Of a stretch of 64,000 nt of DNA, positions 10,457 through 22,115 are shown piece after piece (position 1 is the stretch's first letter; the number at the start of each line of letters is the position of its first letter). The stretch spans positions 2,542,001-2,606,000 of the forward strand of contig CM075937.1 of NCBI GenBank assembly GCA_038030265.1, written 5' to 3'. The notes beneath the pieces are model-generated. The model had not been told where the DNA came from, did no database searches, and saw nothing but the letters and a program-made list of their open reading frames with translations. Source of the DNA: Corythucha ciliata (lineage: Eukaryota > Arthropoda > Insecta > Hemiptera > Tingidae). A program made the position numbers and the translations under genes.

Positions 10457-11092
10457 ATGGCGACGACTGGAAAAAAGAATGGGAGAACGAGAGCAAGACA
10501 GCAATCTCCTCCACCACACTCGTCAATCGAACAGGAAACACCGGAATCACCACAGAAAAGTAAATTGGATGATGAAAATAAAAAAACAAGTCTTCAAGTC
10601 GGATTTGAGAACTTTGATCCCTCCAACGAACCCTGGGACATGTTCATTGACAGATTAGAAAATTATTTTGAAATAATTGATATAAATTACGATACTTTGG
10701 ACGAAAAGAAAAAACGATTGTTGTTGCATTACATGGGGACCAAGACATATCAAAAGTACTACCAAGCAATTAGCTCAATAAGCCCAAAAGAATTTTCGTA
10801 CGTGGAAACAATTGAAAGAATCGGTGAAATCCTGGAACCCAAACCAAGTATCATCGCTGAACAACATCGGTTTTCAAAAAGAATTCAAATGGACGGGGAA
10901 ACTTTGCCGGAGTATATCGAAACATTAAAAAAATTGAGTAAAAACTGCAAATTTACGTGCCCAAACTGCAAATCATCGACAGCTAACACTCATTTAAGAC
11001 AGCAATTCGTGTCAGGCATCAATGACGTTAATATTCTGGCCCGACTGATCGAAATTAATGAAAACAAATCCTTCGAAGAAAGTGAACGATGA
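10457..11092 (+). CDS. gag: gypsy-1 Gag (truncated)
   Basis: A 211-codon ORF starts two bases from the 5' LTR. It has a basic, proline-rich N-terminus, then a capsid-like region (FENFDPSNEPWDMFIDRLEN, DEKKKRLLLHYMG, ETLPEYIETLKKLSKNCKF), as seen in gypsy Gag proteins of the mag group. The expected CCHC zinc knuckle is absent; the ORF stops soon after a CPNC pair and overlaps the pol ORF in another frame. The ATG overlaps the TGG of the likely tRNA primer site. An internal deletion has brought gag directly against RT, so a functional Gag-Pol is unlikely. Confidence 0.75.
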   Translation: MATTGKKNGRTRARQQSPPPHSSIEQETPESPQKSKLDDENKKTSLQVGFENFDPSNEPWDMFIDRLENYFEIIDINYDTLDEKKKRLLLHYMGTKTYQKYYQAISSISPKEFSYVETIERIGEILEPKPSIIAEQHRFSKRIQMDGETLPEYIETLKKLSKNCKFTCPNCKSSTANTHLRQQFVSGINDVNILARLIEINENKSFEESER

Positions 11093-12107
11093 AATAGGTA
11101 GACTGGAAAAAGATGGCATCATATCGAAAATAAATTTCAGCGAATGGGGAACACCAATCGTCCCGATAGTGAAACCTAATGGAGACATTAGATTATGCGC
11201 GGATTACAAATCAACACTTGATAAGGTGCTAAAGCCAGACAACTACCCGATTCCACGAACAGAGGACATTTTCGCGGAGTTGGCAGACGGAAAAATTTTC
11301 ACGACGCTAGACATTAGCCAGGCCTACCTCCACGTCGAGATGGACGAAAAAAGCTCCAAAGTTCAGGCAATCAGCACGAAAAAAGGGATTTACCAAGTAA
11401 ATCGCTTAATGTTTGGAACAAAAGTTGCCCCAGCAATTTGGCAGCGCTTCATATCTCAACTTCTGGAGGACATCCCAGGAGTGAGTGTTTTCTTTGACGA
11501 CATTAAAATTCACGCGTCTACATTTCAAGAACATCTCTCGAGGCTGAGAGAAGTTCTGAAACGCTTGAATCAAAATAATTTACGTTTAAACAAGAATAAA
11601 TGCTCATTCTTCAAGAGTTCAGTAAAATACTTGGGATTTGTCATTTCAAACAAAGGAATAAGTAAAGCACAAAATAAAATTCAAGCAGTCCTGGAAGCCA
11701 CACGTCCAACGAATGCGGATCATGTTAGAAGTTGGATCGGTCTGGTCATGTACTACTCACGATTCATAAAAAATCTCTCTGGTACTCTCAAACCACTCTT
11801 CGATCTGTTAAAAACCAGAATAAAATTCCGTTGGACAGATGCCTGCGAAAAATCATTTCTACCTGTCAAACAAGAAATAACATCCGATAACGTACTCATA
11901 AAATACGACAGGGAACTCCCACTTATCCTAGCAACGGACGCAAGTGCAGTCGGTTTAGGAGCCATATTATCTATCACTCGGTTCCATATGCCAGATGGAA
12001 CCGAGAGACCCATCGCCTACGCTTCAAGAACATTAACTGACGCTGAAAAAAATTATAGTCAACTCGACAGAGAAGCCACCGCTATTTACTGGGGCTTGAA
12101 CAAGGTA
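11058..12107 (+). pseudogene. pol: gypsy-1 Pol: reverse transcriptase and RNase H (partial)
   Basis: The frame opens in the conserved start of gypsy RT (EIGRLEKDGIISKINFSEWG), then KPNGDIRLCADYK, FTTLDISQAYLHVEMD, LMFGTKVAPAIWQRF and the active site VFFDDIKI (the usual FLDD leucine is phenylalanine). Connection and RNase H follow (LILATDASAVGLGAIL, RPIAYASRTLTDAEKNYSQL). Homology stops at about 12107 after YWGLNK; the rest of RNase H is lost where the P-like sequence begins. Protease is absent upstream. Confidence 0.9.
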
Positions 12108-12611
12108 AATAGACTAAAGAGGTATGCTCTTAATTTTCAACCAATGATAATTATTCGCGCCATGACGTCATGGGATGACAATATTTTTAAAAAAATTAAC
12201 AGGTGGGAGTTATGTAATAAAACTTAAAATAAGTATTTATTTCTGCGTCACGGAGTTTCCCCTCAAGTGTTTAAACGAAATCCTCAAAATGGCCACTATA
12301 GCTCGTCAATTTAAACATGGAACTCGCCACCCCTGAATGAGACGGTGAGCACTTCTGGCTACGGGGCCTAAAGTTATCTGTCTTGATTGCGGGTGTACCC
12401 CACTACCCGCGAATTCGGCAACGAAATTATAGGGAAAGAGGTTTCAACTAATCGAATGAGAGCGTTGTCCGCGGGTTTATGTTCTGCTGGACGGGCTATA
12501 GAATCAGTGTCGGTTATGGGAGGTCCTTACTGAAAGCCACCAACTTCCCAGAATTACGCATTTCTACTCATAAAAAAATAAGAATGCCGTGATTTCCTCG
12601 AAATTTGTTTT

Positions 12612-15600
12612 TTAATTAACGATTTTTTTCATTTTTTTATCTTTTTTGTGACTCGTGGACACAATTTTTTTTTTCAAATTTTCTTCTTCCCTCTTCAAGT
12701 ACTTCATTCGTACAAATATTCGAAATTTAGCAAAAGCGTGTACCAAATTTGGGTTCACTTTTTCGTTCAACTCTCCCTGTATAAACGACGAGGTTTCTTT
12801 AACAATTTTTTCGATTTTGTTAATTCCTTTCCCATGTAGGCGACCAAATGCGGCCTCCATTGCCAGGAATTCGTTTTGCCACTGTTTTGAAGGAGAAGTG
12901 AGACCTCCGAACGACAAGCACCGAACCCACGAAGGGGCCATTGCGTATGAGTGATGGCTTGATTCTCCCTCACTTCTCTCTTCAGCCATGTAGGGATAAT
13001 CTTTTTTGAATTTTTTAGCCAAATATCCCGCCAGGTATGACAAGCCGTCTTCCTCTGGGGAAACAGGCAACGTTGAAGACGATGCGATCTGAAATGAGGT
13101 GCTTTCGAAATCTTGATCAATGTTTTCGACTGAAGAGCATTTGATTCCAATGTTCACCGCCTTCATGGCACTCGCTACGATATATTCATCGCTTTCATCT
13201 TCTACCTGCTAACAAAATAAGGAAGACCAAATTAATTTAGGGGCAAACGAAGAGTAAAAGATGTAGATATGTAGGGTAAAGTAAACGATGAGCATTGTGA
13301 GGGTATAGTAAACGAGCTTTCTTTGTTGCATCGTAGAAATCAACAATTTCATGGTAGAAGGGAATTTTTTGAGTCAACAACCTCTGCAGTGCAATAGCGT
13401 TAGTATGCGAGAAGAGCTGAACAGCGAGCCCTACATTCTGCCTCTGGGTTTTTTCACATGACAAATGCTGAGACGTCAACTTGAAACAGGAATTGATTTC
13501 GGCAGTGGAGGCCTTGAGAAGACGGTTTAAGGGTTCTTTTGTAATGATGGTTCCGTCTCCCAGTTTGAAACCAGTATCGATAAACCTGTAAGGGAAGGCG
13601 ATTCCCATTTTATTTCTCAACGCTCCAATTCCTCAACACCGAAATGCATTAAAATGCATGCAGTATTCCCATTCGTTGATTGTTAGGAGGTGCACGAAAT
13701 GCAATGAAGTTGATTCTTTTTTACTATCTGATATGAAAAAATTACTTGTGCAAGTTTACAATTGTGCATTTCGGAGTAATCTCACTTCGGATTAGATTAT
13801 AGGTATGGAATGGGCCACATAATAAAGAACAAAAAACGAACCAGTTCCTAAGTAGCTTGATGAGATGAGGACCGTCAGCAAGAAAAAAAAATTTTTTTTT
13901 GAGTCACCGGGTGTAAAATGAATGTATTTTCCACGTTTATTCTCAGCTCCTTCCATAAGCCCATGTTACCTGAATTTAGAAGGAAAATTCAATCTCAAGC
14001 CAAGTATTTTCAAGTCAGCGTATTACCACCCCCGCAGTCCGAAACACAGGCAACCACGTTGTATTCTATGTCACTGAGCTTTCGAATTATTTTCAGTAGT
14101 AGCTCTTTCGTTACTTTCTTGTCAAAGTCTACATATACTGGCTGTTTCCAGCTATCGAAAAGCCCACGTGCCATGATCACCTGCATGTACTGGTGCCTTC
14201 CAACGATTTGGTCTAATTTTGAGTCGTACTCAAACATTGATGACACCTTCATCTCATCAAAAGTTAACACGGTCGTTTTTTGAAAAGGCGATTTTGCTTG
14301 ACCGGTCGACAACATGATTTTTAGTACGTCTTCTAGGGTTCCGGACCTCAAATCTATGGTCGTAGCCCACTTTCTCAATGTACTCAGGCCTGGAAGAGGG
14401 TAAGCTAGTTTTTCGCGTAGGTACACATAGGATCTTCGCCCCAGATATCTACATATAAATATGATTAACAAAACAGAAAATCCTAAGGTCCCTCTCACAA
14501 TAGGAGAAAAGGACCTAACAGATAACGATGAGTTTGATACCTAAGGTAAATGCCTTTGATAATTCATCACGAGTCCACTTAGCCCTAACTTTCTTTTTTG
14601 TAAGTATTTGCAATTGGTTAGAGGACAAACAAGGAGCCAAATCGGCACCTAGTCCTTTCCCAACTTCTCGACTTTGTTTCCGCAATGAATTATTGTTATT
14701 TTTTTCTGAAATAAATTCTCCCAACTTCTTTTTGGATAGCTGCAAGTTTCTTTCCATTTCTTCGTTTTTTAAATGTTCGGTGCACAAAGCCTCTTTCAAT
14801 TTAATGAGTTCCAATTGTAAATCCATGCAAACGTTTCTTAGAATTTTGCAATCTGTGTTATTGCATGGTCGGGAGGTTTGAATTTCTTCAGTATAAGCAC
14901 AGCCCAGGCTCAATGGTTGAATGTGAAACGTGGGGGATGCGTTTAATGGCTCAGTTTGTACTCCCACAGACGATCACCCTTTGGTGGTTCCATTGGGTGG
15001 CAACCGGTGAAGAGGAAGAATTACTGGCAATAAAAAGAGATAATCTCGTTTAAGTTCACAGTCAATAATAACTGAGGTGAAGATTAGAATAATTACAATC
15101 TTTTTCGACCATTGAGTCAGTCTGCGCTACCAGTGACGGGAACCATTTGGAGGTTGCACCCAGAGGCGAACGGTGAAGAGGCTGGCAATATAAAAAGGCC
15201 AATCTCATTAAAGTTCCCAGTCAATAATTGATTGTAGGTATAGTAACTGGAATAGTTACCATTTTGTTTTTCTAATTCGCGTGCATCTATTGAATTCACC
15301 AGTAGTTCAGGAAACGAGTGAGAAATAGTATTTCCTACCGTAGTAGCCATAGGATGGATGGGAGACGGAATATCTATATCATTAAAGCATACGACTGATC
15401 ATTAACTGCATGTCTTTGAGGTCAAACGATTTCCTTAAGGTTTCCAGTCTAAGACAGACTGAGATGGAGACCAGACTGATTACCATATTTTACTTGTTTC
15501 TTGCGTGCGTCCATTAAATTCATCTTTATTTCAGGAGACGAGCAAGAACTGGGATTATCATCCATGAGAAGAGGTGGGATAGCTAGCGATGAATAACAGG

Positions 15601-15940
15601 AGCATTAATTGAGGATAGGGCTCATCGTTTTAATTAATAAATAATCCATAACCACCATCTTTTTTGAGTTGTTTTGGTGCGTAACCCATTATGCGTGCTT
15701 TTGTTGCATCCTCGTAGTCGTTAATCGCGAAATGAGCGCTGCAAACTCGTTGAGATCCTAAATTGAAGACTTCAGCCTTTTTGCATTTTCTCAACCACTG
15801 ATGAGAAGGGTTTCTTCCCTCTTCGGGAAACGAAAGAACCTCAATTCCTCTCCATTTTTTTTGGTTTTTCTATAATTATTAGTGCATGTAGGAACGCTGC
15901 AACAGCTTCCTCCATGCTGTCGAACCCTTGTCGGAGCCAT
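12612..15940 (-). pseudogene. P-element-like (THAP9-like) transposase in fragments
   Basis: On the minus strand the gene begins with a THAP zinc finger at 15940: CCSVPTCTNNY, then after a frameshift near 15795, RVCSAHFAINDYED. A coiled-coil-like segment follows at 14967-14515. The catalytic region is at 14498-14010 (TTVLTFDEMKVSS with an acidic pair; VVACVSDCGGGNT). Further blocks are 13620-13237 (SQHLSCEKTQRQNVGLAVQL) and 13166-12612 (EDGLSYLAGYLAKKF), typical of the P-transposase C-terminus. Some breaks may be introns; others are clear lesions. Its flanks interrupt gypsy-1. No 31-bp-type inverted repeats or 8-bp duplication could be recognised. Confidence 0.8.
15006..15275. repeat. ~160-bp imperfect tandem repeat inside the P-like region
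   Basis: GGTGAAGAGG, GGCAATA(T)AAAAAG and CAGTCAATAAT occur first near 15007-15073 and again near 15172-15233. A third weaker echo with AATTCATC and GGAGACGAGCAAGAA lies near 15510-15550. It falls in the gap between the THAP exon and the central exons. Confidence 0.5.
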
Positions 15941-16084
15941 CCCTGAGAATGAAAAAATATTGAAAGGAACAGGAAATCCTGCATCAGTAAATTCATATCG
16001 GTGGAAGAGAAGCATTATCATACAAAATTGCAATGACCCTCTGACGGTTGTTTTGTATGTTGCCTCTTTTACAATTTTTTCCAG

Positions 16085-16936
16085 ACAGAAATAGTAAAAA
16101 TGAAGGCAATGGCAAGAAGCTATACGTGGTGGCCGCAAATTGATCACGATATAGAACAGATAGTTAAGAACTGCTCTAGCTGTCAGTTGAACAAAAACTG
16201 CCCGAGGAAAGACGACGAGCATCCATGGCAAATACCAGAAGGACCTTGGCAGAGAATACATCTTGATTACGCCGGTCCATTCTTGGGAAAATACTTTTTG
16301 GTTGTTGTTGATGCACATTCAAAGTGGTTGGAAATACAAATAACGAACTCAACATCAACGGATGCGACAATACAACCCCTCAGGGATCTCTTTGCTCGAT
16401 TTGGTCTACCTCTCACAGTAGTAACCGACAATGGAAGTGGATTCACATCACATGAGTTTGAACATTTTCTCAAATCGAATGGTATCAAACACATGCTGAC
16501 CGCACCCTACCATCCCTCATCGAACGGGCAAGCGGAAAGATATGTCCAAACACTCAAGTCAGTCCTTAAGCGAATGGCTGGGGAACCGGGAACTCTGAAT
16601 ATAAAATTGAACAGATTTCTACTCGTAAATAGTAGGACACCTCACGCGTTTACGGCATTGAGCCCATCTGAACTTAAGTTTGGTATCGTTGGATCGTTGA
16701 TTGACCTAGTCAAACCCACACAGTTAGTGACACAAATTTAAAAGAAGAAGGCGAAAAGGTCATTTCAAATTGGAAATTCCGTGCTAGTGAGAAGCTTCAA
16801 TGAACGAACACGGAAATGGAAAAAAGGAAAAATAATAAGAAAACTCGGCGAAGTGGTCTACCTGGTAGAAACAGCAGATGGTGTTCATAAACGCCATGTT
16901 GATCAAATCAATCCTCTACTCCAGCTTTCTTCTTAA
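16085..16936 (+). pseudogene. gypsy-1 integrase (one in-frame stop)
   Basis: The frame starts at KMKAMARSYTWWPQIDHDIE and includes the last part of the zinc-binding region (CSSCQ). The DDE core follows: LDYAGPFLGKYFLVVVDAHS, then VTDNGSGF, then YHPSSNGQAERYVQTLKS with the glutamate. A TAA at 16739-16741 interrupts the same frame, and the C-terminal domain continues (GNSVLVRSFNERTRKWKKGK, GVHKRHVDQI) to a stop at 16934-16936, followed by the polypurine tract. Only the front of the zinc finger is missing. Confidence 0.85.
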
Positions 16937-16947
16937 GGAGGGAAGAC

Positions 16948-17049
16948 TATTGAGATTCTCCATTTTATTATTATTCTACTTAAAAAAATCATCATTTTTA
17001 TTTGAAAAAAAAAAATACTTTTTCGCGACTCATTCTTTAAATACGTCAA
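16948..17049 (+). repeat. 3' LTR of gypsy-1
   Basis: Matches 10354-10456 with few differences. Preceded by the polypurine tract at about 16935-16947 and followed by AGAG. Confidence 0.8.
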
Positions 17050-17099
17050 AGAGCCTATTTTTATTCAAATCAGACGAAATCTACCACGTCTTGATTCAG

Positions 17100-18180
17100 C
17101 TTCTTGGTGAAAAAACTTAAGGCTAATGAGGACGACAAGTGAGCAAGAGAGAGGGAAGTTGGCCGAATCCATTTTACGTTTTGTGGCTGCAAAAATTGAC
17201 GGATTTTGTTTTTTTGAAAAGATTTTTACCCGGTGATAGCACAGAATTTGCGGAAGTTGGGTCGCTGATTTTTCAAATAAGCGTAACACGGAAAGTTTAT
17301 ATTCAAAATTTAAAACAAACATGTTTTTGATGAAAAATGCCTTGTAGCACGAAGCACCGTAAAATCTTGAATGCGAAATGCATTTTGTTTTTAATTTTTT
17401 TCCAAAAACTTCGCCCGAAAGAGAAAAATGCGACATCGGAAAGAGTAGCCGCCTCAACGGTATAGACATGGCAGTGTGTACGGGAGGGGTCAGAAGGCCC
17501 TCTTAGTTTCTCCTTCCATTGCAACCATCAATAAATGCACGACATTTATTTCTCCGAGAACAAATATCATGTCAGGCTCTTTTTTCTTTACCAAGTATTG
17601 AGCTTCCACAGGTATTTGGATTAAAGAAAATACCAAACAAGGGTGTAGAGGAATAGTGATTTCATAATCTCGAGTTAATCTAATCAATTGTTCTCTCAAA
17701 ATCATACTGATATCGTTCACTGCGTACCGGCACTAAAACTGTTCTTTGCCTGTTACGTGCCGGACTACCCACTTCTTTCAGTCATTTCTGCTGAATAATT
17801 ATTAGTTAAGGCGAAAGGGGATGACAAGTGTGCAAGTGAGAGGGAATATAGGCGCTGCGGCGGCACTCCTCACGGCTCCAAAAATGGTCAGATTTTAATT
17901 TTGAAAAATGCATTTTATTCGGGTACTAAATCTACAATTCGCGTTGTTAACCTTTTTTAGATTTCACCTCGTAACCCAAAAATCAGACAAACAAATTCTC
18001 GATTTTTTATAAATTTGAAAAATCATGTACAGCCCAGTTGTAGGATAAGTTACTGACTCCAAAACATTTTTTAGATTCACGATCGGGTAACAATTAGCGC
18101 CCGAAACAGAAAAATCGTGAATACAATAGAACACCCCTGCGCGCCACCAACCATGGGTGGGTGTTGGAAAGAGAGACACC
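17100..18180. repeat. Two diverged direct copies of a ~350-bp block around an unknown ORF
   Basis: Blocks at about 17105-17440 and 17805-18150 share GACAAGTGwGCAAG, GAGAGGGAA, a T-rich middle and CGCCCGAAAnAGAAAAAT, in the same order. Between them, 17490-17720 on the minus strand is open for 76 codons (LIRLTRDYEITIPLHPCL...), with no family recognised. Direct repeats around a short body could be terminal repeats of an old element, but this is weak. Confidence 0.4.
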
Positions 18181-18370
18181 TACTTCAACACTGCACTTGC
18201 GGCCAAGGCCACTTGTCACATTATGCGGTGTTGCCACGTCTAGTTCAGGAAATTTCAGCTTATCATTGTTGAAGTTCCGGAGGTTGAGACACGGTGCCTT
18301 ATTTTCTCAAGAGATCAATGGGACCTAAAAATCTGTGAACACCGTGTATAAAAAAAGGAAATAACTTTAG

Positions 18371-18614
18371 GTCCATTTTGCTAGTGCTGCACAAGTGTAA
18401 AAAGTAATGTGATCTCATTGACTTATTTTTAAAAATTAAATGAAACCAAATGATTTTCTTCAAAAGTGTAGCACTCGCCAAATAATGGAACGGACCTATT
18501 GCTTCGGAAGTGCTACACTTTTGAAGAAAGTCATCTCGTTTCATTAAATTTTTCAAAATAATTCAACGAGATCACATGTCTCTCTACATTGGTGCAGCAC
18601 TAGCAAATAAACGG
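18371..18614. mobile_element. Foldback MITE (~244 bp)
   Basis: Arms of about 110 bp (18371-18482 and 18505-18614) are inverted copies. They share GCTAGTGCTGCAC at the outer ends, then ATGTGATCTC, AATGAAAC and CTTCAAAAGTGTAGCAC inwards, around a short loop with GGAACGGACC. One arm recurs at 2545-2640. No target duplication is convincing. Confidence 0.8.
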
Positions 18615-19444
18615 AAGAGTAGCAAGTAGGAGTGTTTGCGGTTTTGACGTAGTTACAAGACTATGGAACTACCCCCCTCCTTGCACTAAGGTGTACTTCC
18701 TTCTCTATCATGAATGTCTTTATTATTTTCTCCTTTTTTTGTTTTCTTTCCCCTTTGAGAGAGAGAGAGAGCCTGGGGAGGAGGAGTTTCATGTAGTACA
18801 AAGTCCTTTTTATTTCAGTACGATTTTAATTTTCCTCTTCTAAAAAGTTTTTAGTCTCGTTATTGCTACCGAGAGCGTATGCAGTCGAAAAATGCTCAAG
18901 TCCCTTGTTGAGAAGTTAAGTCCTTTTCTTTTGTCTTAAAAATCAGTTGGACTAATTTATCGGTCAGTGCGGAAATCTCAGTCGGGTGTGCCGTTACTTC
19001 GTGGTTTCTTGCCCTTCTCCATCTTCCTTCCCTGTCTGTGTGAATGAAGTAAGGAAGCGTTTTCCCTGTCTCGTTGTGCCCGCCCGAAGTACGCCCCCCC
19101 CCCCCTGAAGAGTCGATCGCCGCCAGGACCACGGTAAGTTATTCCCCAAACAGATTTACTTTTGGGTGTTGGTAAAGAAGAAAGGCAATTGCCCTTAAAC
19201 CGTATGAGCAAGCCCCCTGGCTACTCAAACAAGGAGTTTCCCTGCTTTCTCGCGTTCCACGTTTTTATTTCATTGTGAATAAATCCAATTATATTATTTA
19301 ACCGTTCAGTTCCTCCACAAATTGGTGACTTGATTCAATCTGAGCGAACCACAACGAGGGCTTGTCCACCCAAAACCGGTGGTAGTTCGGCTGATACCTA
19401 CTAGGTAGGCACAAACTTCGAATTTAAATGTAAATGGCTTTTGT
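18615..19444 (+). other. No gene; possible LTR end and primer-site remnant near 19290-19340
   Basis: A (GA)n run lies near 18757-18770 and a C12 run near 19097. At 19275-19340, AATAAA, a CA end and AATTGGTGACTTGATT together resemble the 3' edge of an LTR followed by a TGGTGAC-type primer site. No matching second LTR or internal domains were seen. Low confidence. Confidence 0.3.
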
Positions 19445-20275
19445 TTGGATAAGGATTATGATATTGCCCAGGCTTTTAATAACCACTTTGCGAGTGTGGG
19501 AGTTAATGTTAGAAATAAAATAGCGAAGGGCAAAAAAGATGTTTTTAGGACTACTTTAGACACCAATAATAGGGTGGCTCATAGTGTATTCCTTCGGCCT
19601 GTAGGAGATGATGAGGTGAGAGAATTACTCCATAAAATGAAAAAGCACAATTCGTATAGCTCTGATGGATTGACCAATGAAGTTTTGAGGAGGATTTCTA
19701 ATTTCATTATTGTTCCCCTGAAGCATATCTTTAATTTAGCTTTGGAAACAGGTACGTTTCCTTCGTATTTTAAAAAATCCATGGTTGTGCCTTTGTTTAA
19801 GTCGGGTGATAGAAACAATGTAACTAACTATAGGCCTATAACATTGTGCTTAACTTTTTCAAAGATGTTGGAGAAATGCATTAAATCACGCTTTCAGTCA
19901 TTTCTTGAAAAATACAATGTTATTTCTAAGAAACAATTTGGGTTTCAACCGAATTTATCAACCGATCATGCTTTGTATGAAGTTACTAAATGTATATACG
20001 AGAATCTTGATAGGGGAAATAGTGTTGTGGGTCTGTTTTTAGACTTACATAAAGCCTTTGATTCAATAAGTCATGATTTATTGTTTGATAAATTGTATAA
20101 TTATGGTATAAGAGGTAATGCTTTGAGTTTAATTAAATCATATATGACTGGTCGCCTTCAGTTTGTGAAAATAGGTGCTACTTTTAGTGATCCCATTACT
20201 CTAAATTTTGGCGTCCCTCAGGGATCAGTGCTGGGACCTTTGTTATTTGTTTTGTATTATAATGGTATTTTTGAG
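19445..20275 (+). pseudogene. LINE reverse transcriptase, 3'-truncated (CR1/Jockey group)
   Basis: A clean 280-codon frame covers the RT N-terminal half: NYRPITLCLTFSKMLEKCIK, QFGFQPNLSTDHALYE, GLFLDLHKAFDSISHDLL and GVPQGSVLGPLLFVLYYN. It then stops where the family-1 array starts, before the catalytic YADD/FADD box. Endonuclease is absent upstream. It is closely similar to the minus-strand RT at 8886-9370, which is also cut by a degenerate array. Confidence 0.85.
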
Positions 20276-21913
20276 TCATACTGTCCATTCTAAGATTAGC
20301 AGTTTTGCCTCACCCCCTCCCATAGTCATGAATTTGCGCGACTTTAGCAGCAAAGTGTCGTTTTTATCCCGCGAGCGATGTTTCTTAATTATCTGCGTTT
20401 TCCTCAATATTAGCCGCAAAATATGGGGGGGGGGGCAATGCATGAGCGATTTATCTCAGTTTATACTCGCGAATTAGCGGTTTCTTCGCCTATTGCCATA
20501 AATTGGCGTTTTTTTTTTCAATTTAAGCATGAAAAGTTGCCTTCAGAATCCGCAAACTGACGGACTTTTTCTCAATTTCAACCACGAATTAGCGCTTTTT
20601 TTCAAGTTGTAGCGGCGACGCGTCGTAGCGTTTCAAACCTGTGAATTAGCGAATTTTCTCAATTTCAGTCACAAATTGGCGTTTGGCGCATTTTTAGATG
20701 TAAATTGGCGATTTTTCCCATCAAATTATCAATTTTCTCAATTTTTAGGCTTAAAAGTAACCTTTTTCTTCATTTTGACCAGGCTGATTAGTATTTCATT
20801 ATTTCACGCTACCCGCAAATTAGCGGTTTTTCACGTTTTACCACCGCATTAGCAAAACTATATAACTTTTATAGGTATAGATTATTCCTTCTTTTCAGTT
20901 CTAGCCGTGAATTAGCGTATTTTTTAACATTACACTATAGCCTTGCATGAATTAACCATTTTTCTGAATTTTAGACCCAAAAAAATGCCTTCAGAAGGTG
21001 CGAATTTAAATTTATAAATGTAATGTTTTTTTATAACCAAAAAATTTACATACCCATCCATTTCTGTCAAAAAATCATTATTTTAAAATTATAAATTTCA
21101 CGACACTTAATTCGAGAATTAGTGATGTTTCTCAATTTTAGCAGCGAATTTTCGCTTTTTCTCAATTTTAACAGCGTGGTAGCGTTCCCAACCCGTGCAT
21201 TACCTACCGAGTTTTGTCAATTTTTGCCAAGAATTGGCGTTTGGCACAATTTAAGCTGCAAATTAGCAATTTTTTTTTTTCATTTTTAACTGAGAATTAG
21301 TACTTTTTTCCAATTTGAACTGAAAATTAACGTTTTTCTTAATTTTAGCTTCGCTAATTGATGAGTTTTTCAATTTTAGCCGTGATTTAGTGATTTTTGT
21401 CCAATTTTAACCTGAAAGCGTCTTTTATTTGTCAATATTATATCGTGTTTTCTCAACTTTAACCGCGGGGTTTACCCAAGTACAACACTTTTGCGTTGGT
21501 TTCCACAATTTATTGTAGATTGATGGCCTCCATGTACCGCGAATCAGCGATTTTTTTCTTAATTTTAGTCTGGAAGTTGCATTTCAAGACCACGAATCAG
21601 CGCTTTTTAGCAGCTATAGCCACGAATATTACAGATTTTTGTCTGAATAGAGGGTCCGGGGCGAACCCCCCTCCCCTCACCGTACTTCGGTACACTACTG
21701 CGTTGGGTCTCAAGTCCAAGGAAAAAGCTGAACGTACTCGGACCTTTTCGGGCTGTCTTTAATTCCAGAAAATCTGCTAAACCTAACTTTAACGTGAAAC
21801 GCTCATTTTTGGAGATTTTATGGGGCTCTTCGTAATGGTACTAGTGCTCATTCGTTCGAATACTTGTAGCTCTGGGTGGCGGGGGATATATCCCCCCTAC
21901 CCCTCCCTGTACC
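20276..21913 (+). mobile_element. Family-1 array (copy B) with a TE terminus at its right edge
   Basis: Family-1 units fill about 20290-21640. After a 240-bp tail, the sequence ends (21890-21913) in CCTGTACCTACGCCCCTG. Read in reverse this is CAGGGGCGTAGGTACAGG, the style of a hAT-like terminus, and it stops exactly where a copy of the 215-bp dispersed repeat begins. The left terminus was not identified; the array interrupts a LINE RT. Confidence 0.6.
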
Positions 21914-22115
21914 TACGCCCCTGTGGGCTCATCATTTTTGCATCATTGCAACAATTATTGCGTGTGCAACAAGCTGTTTCTGAGAAAAACAGAAAATGGC
22001 GGATACTTAGGAAACAAAGCGGAATTTAGGAAAAGTGTAATTAGTCAATTCGTTCAGAAATGAGTTACTCTTCATTGGGTTTTCTCAGCCCAGTCGCTTT
22101 TTGTACACCTTGTAT
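21914..22115 (-). repeat. Second copy of the TACAGGGTGTAC dispersed repeat
   Basis: Reverse copy of 10112-10326, from TGGGCTCATCATTTTTGC to TCGCTTTTTGTACACCTTG. Confidence 0.65.

Larger units (their letters stand above)
10354..17049 (+). mobile_element. Ty3/gypsy LTR retrotransposon 1 (short LTRs, P-like gene inside)
   Basis: Near-identical ~103-bp blocks at 10354-10456 and 16948-17049 are the LTRs. A polypurine tract (AAGGAGGGAAGA) lies directly before the right one. Both LTRs are flanked by AGAG (10350-10353, 17050-17053), a likely 4-bp target duplication; if the LTR is trimmed by one or two bases the shared flank becomes AAAGAG. Order inside: gag, RT/RNase H, a P-like transposase on the opposite strand, integrase. 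Protease and the gag zinc knuckle are missing at the gag/RT join, and late RNase H and the integrase zinc finger are missing around the P-like gene. Confidence 0.85.

Noticed and set aside
19275..19340. A complete LTR element
   Set aside because: Only one LTR-like edge and a possible primer site are visible, with no second LTR or internal domains; kept only as a low-confidence note.
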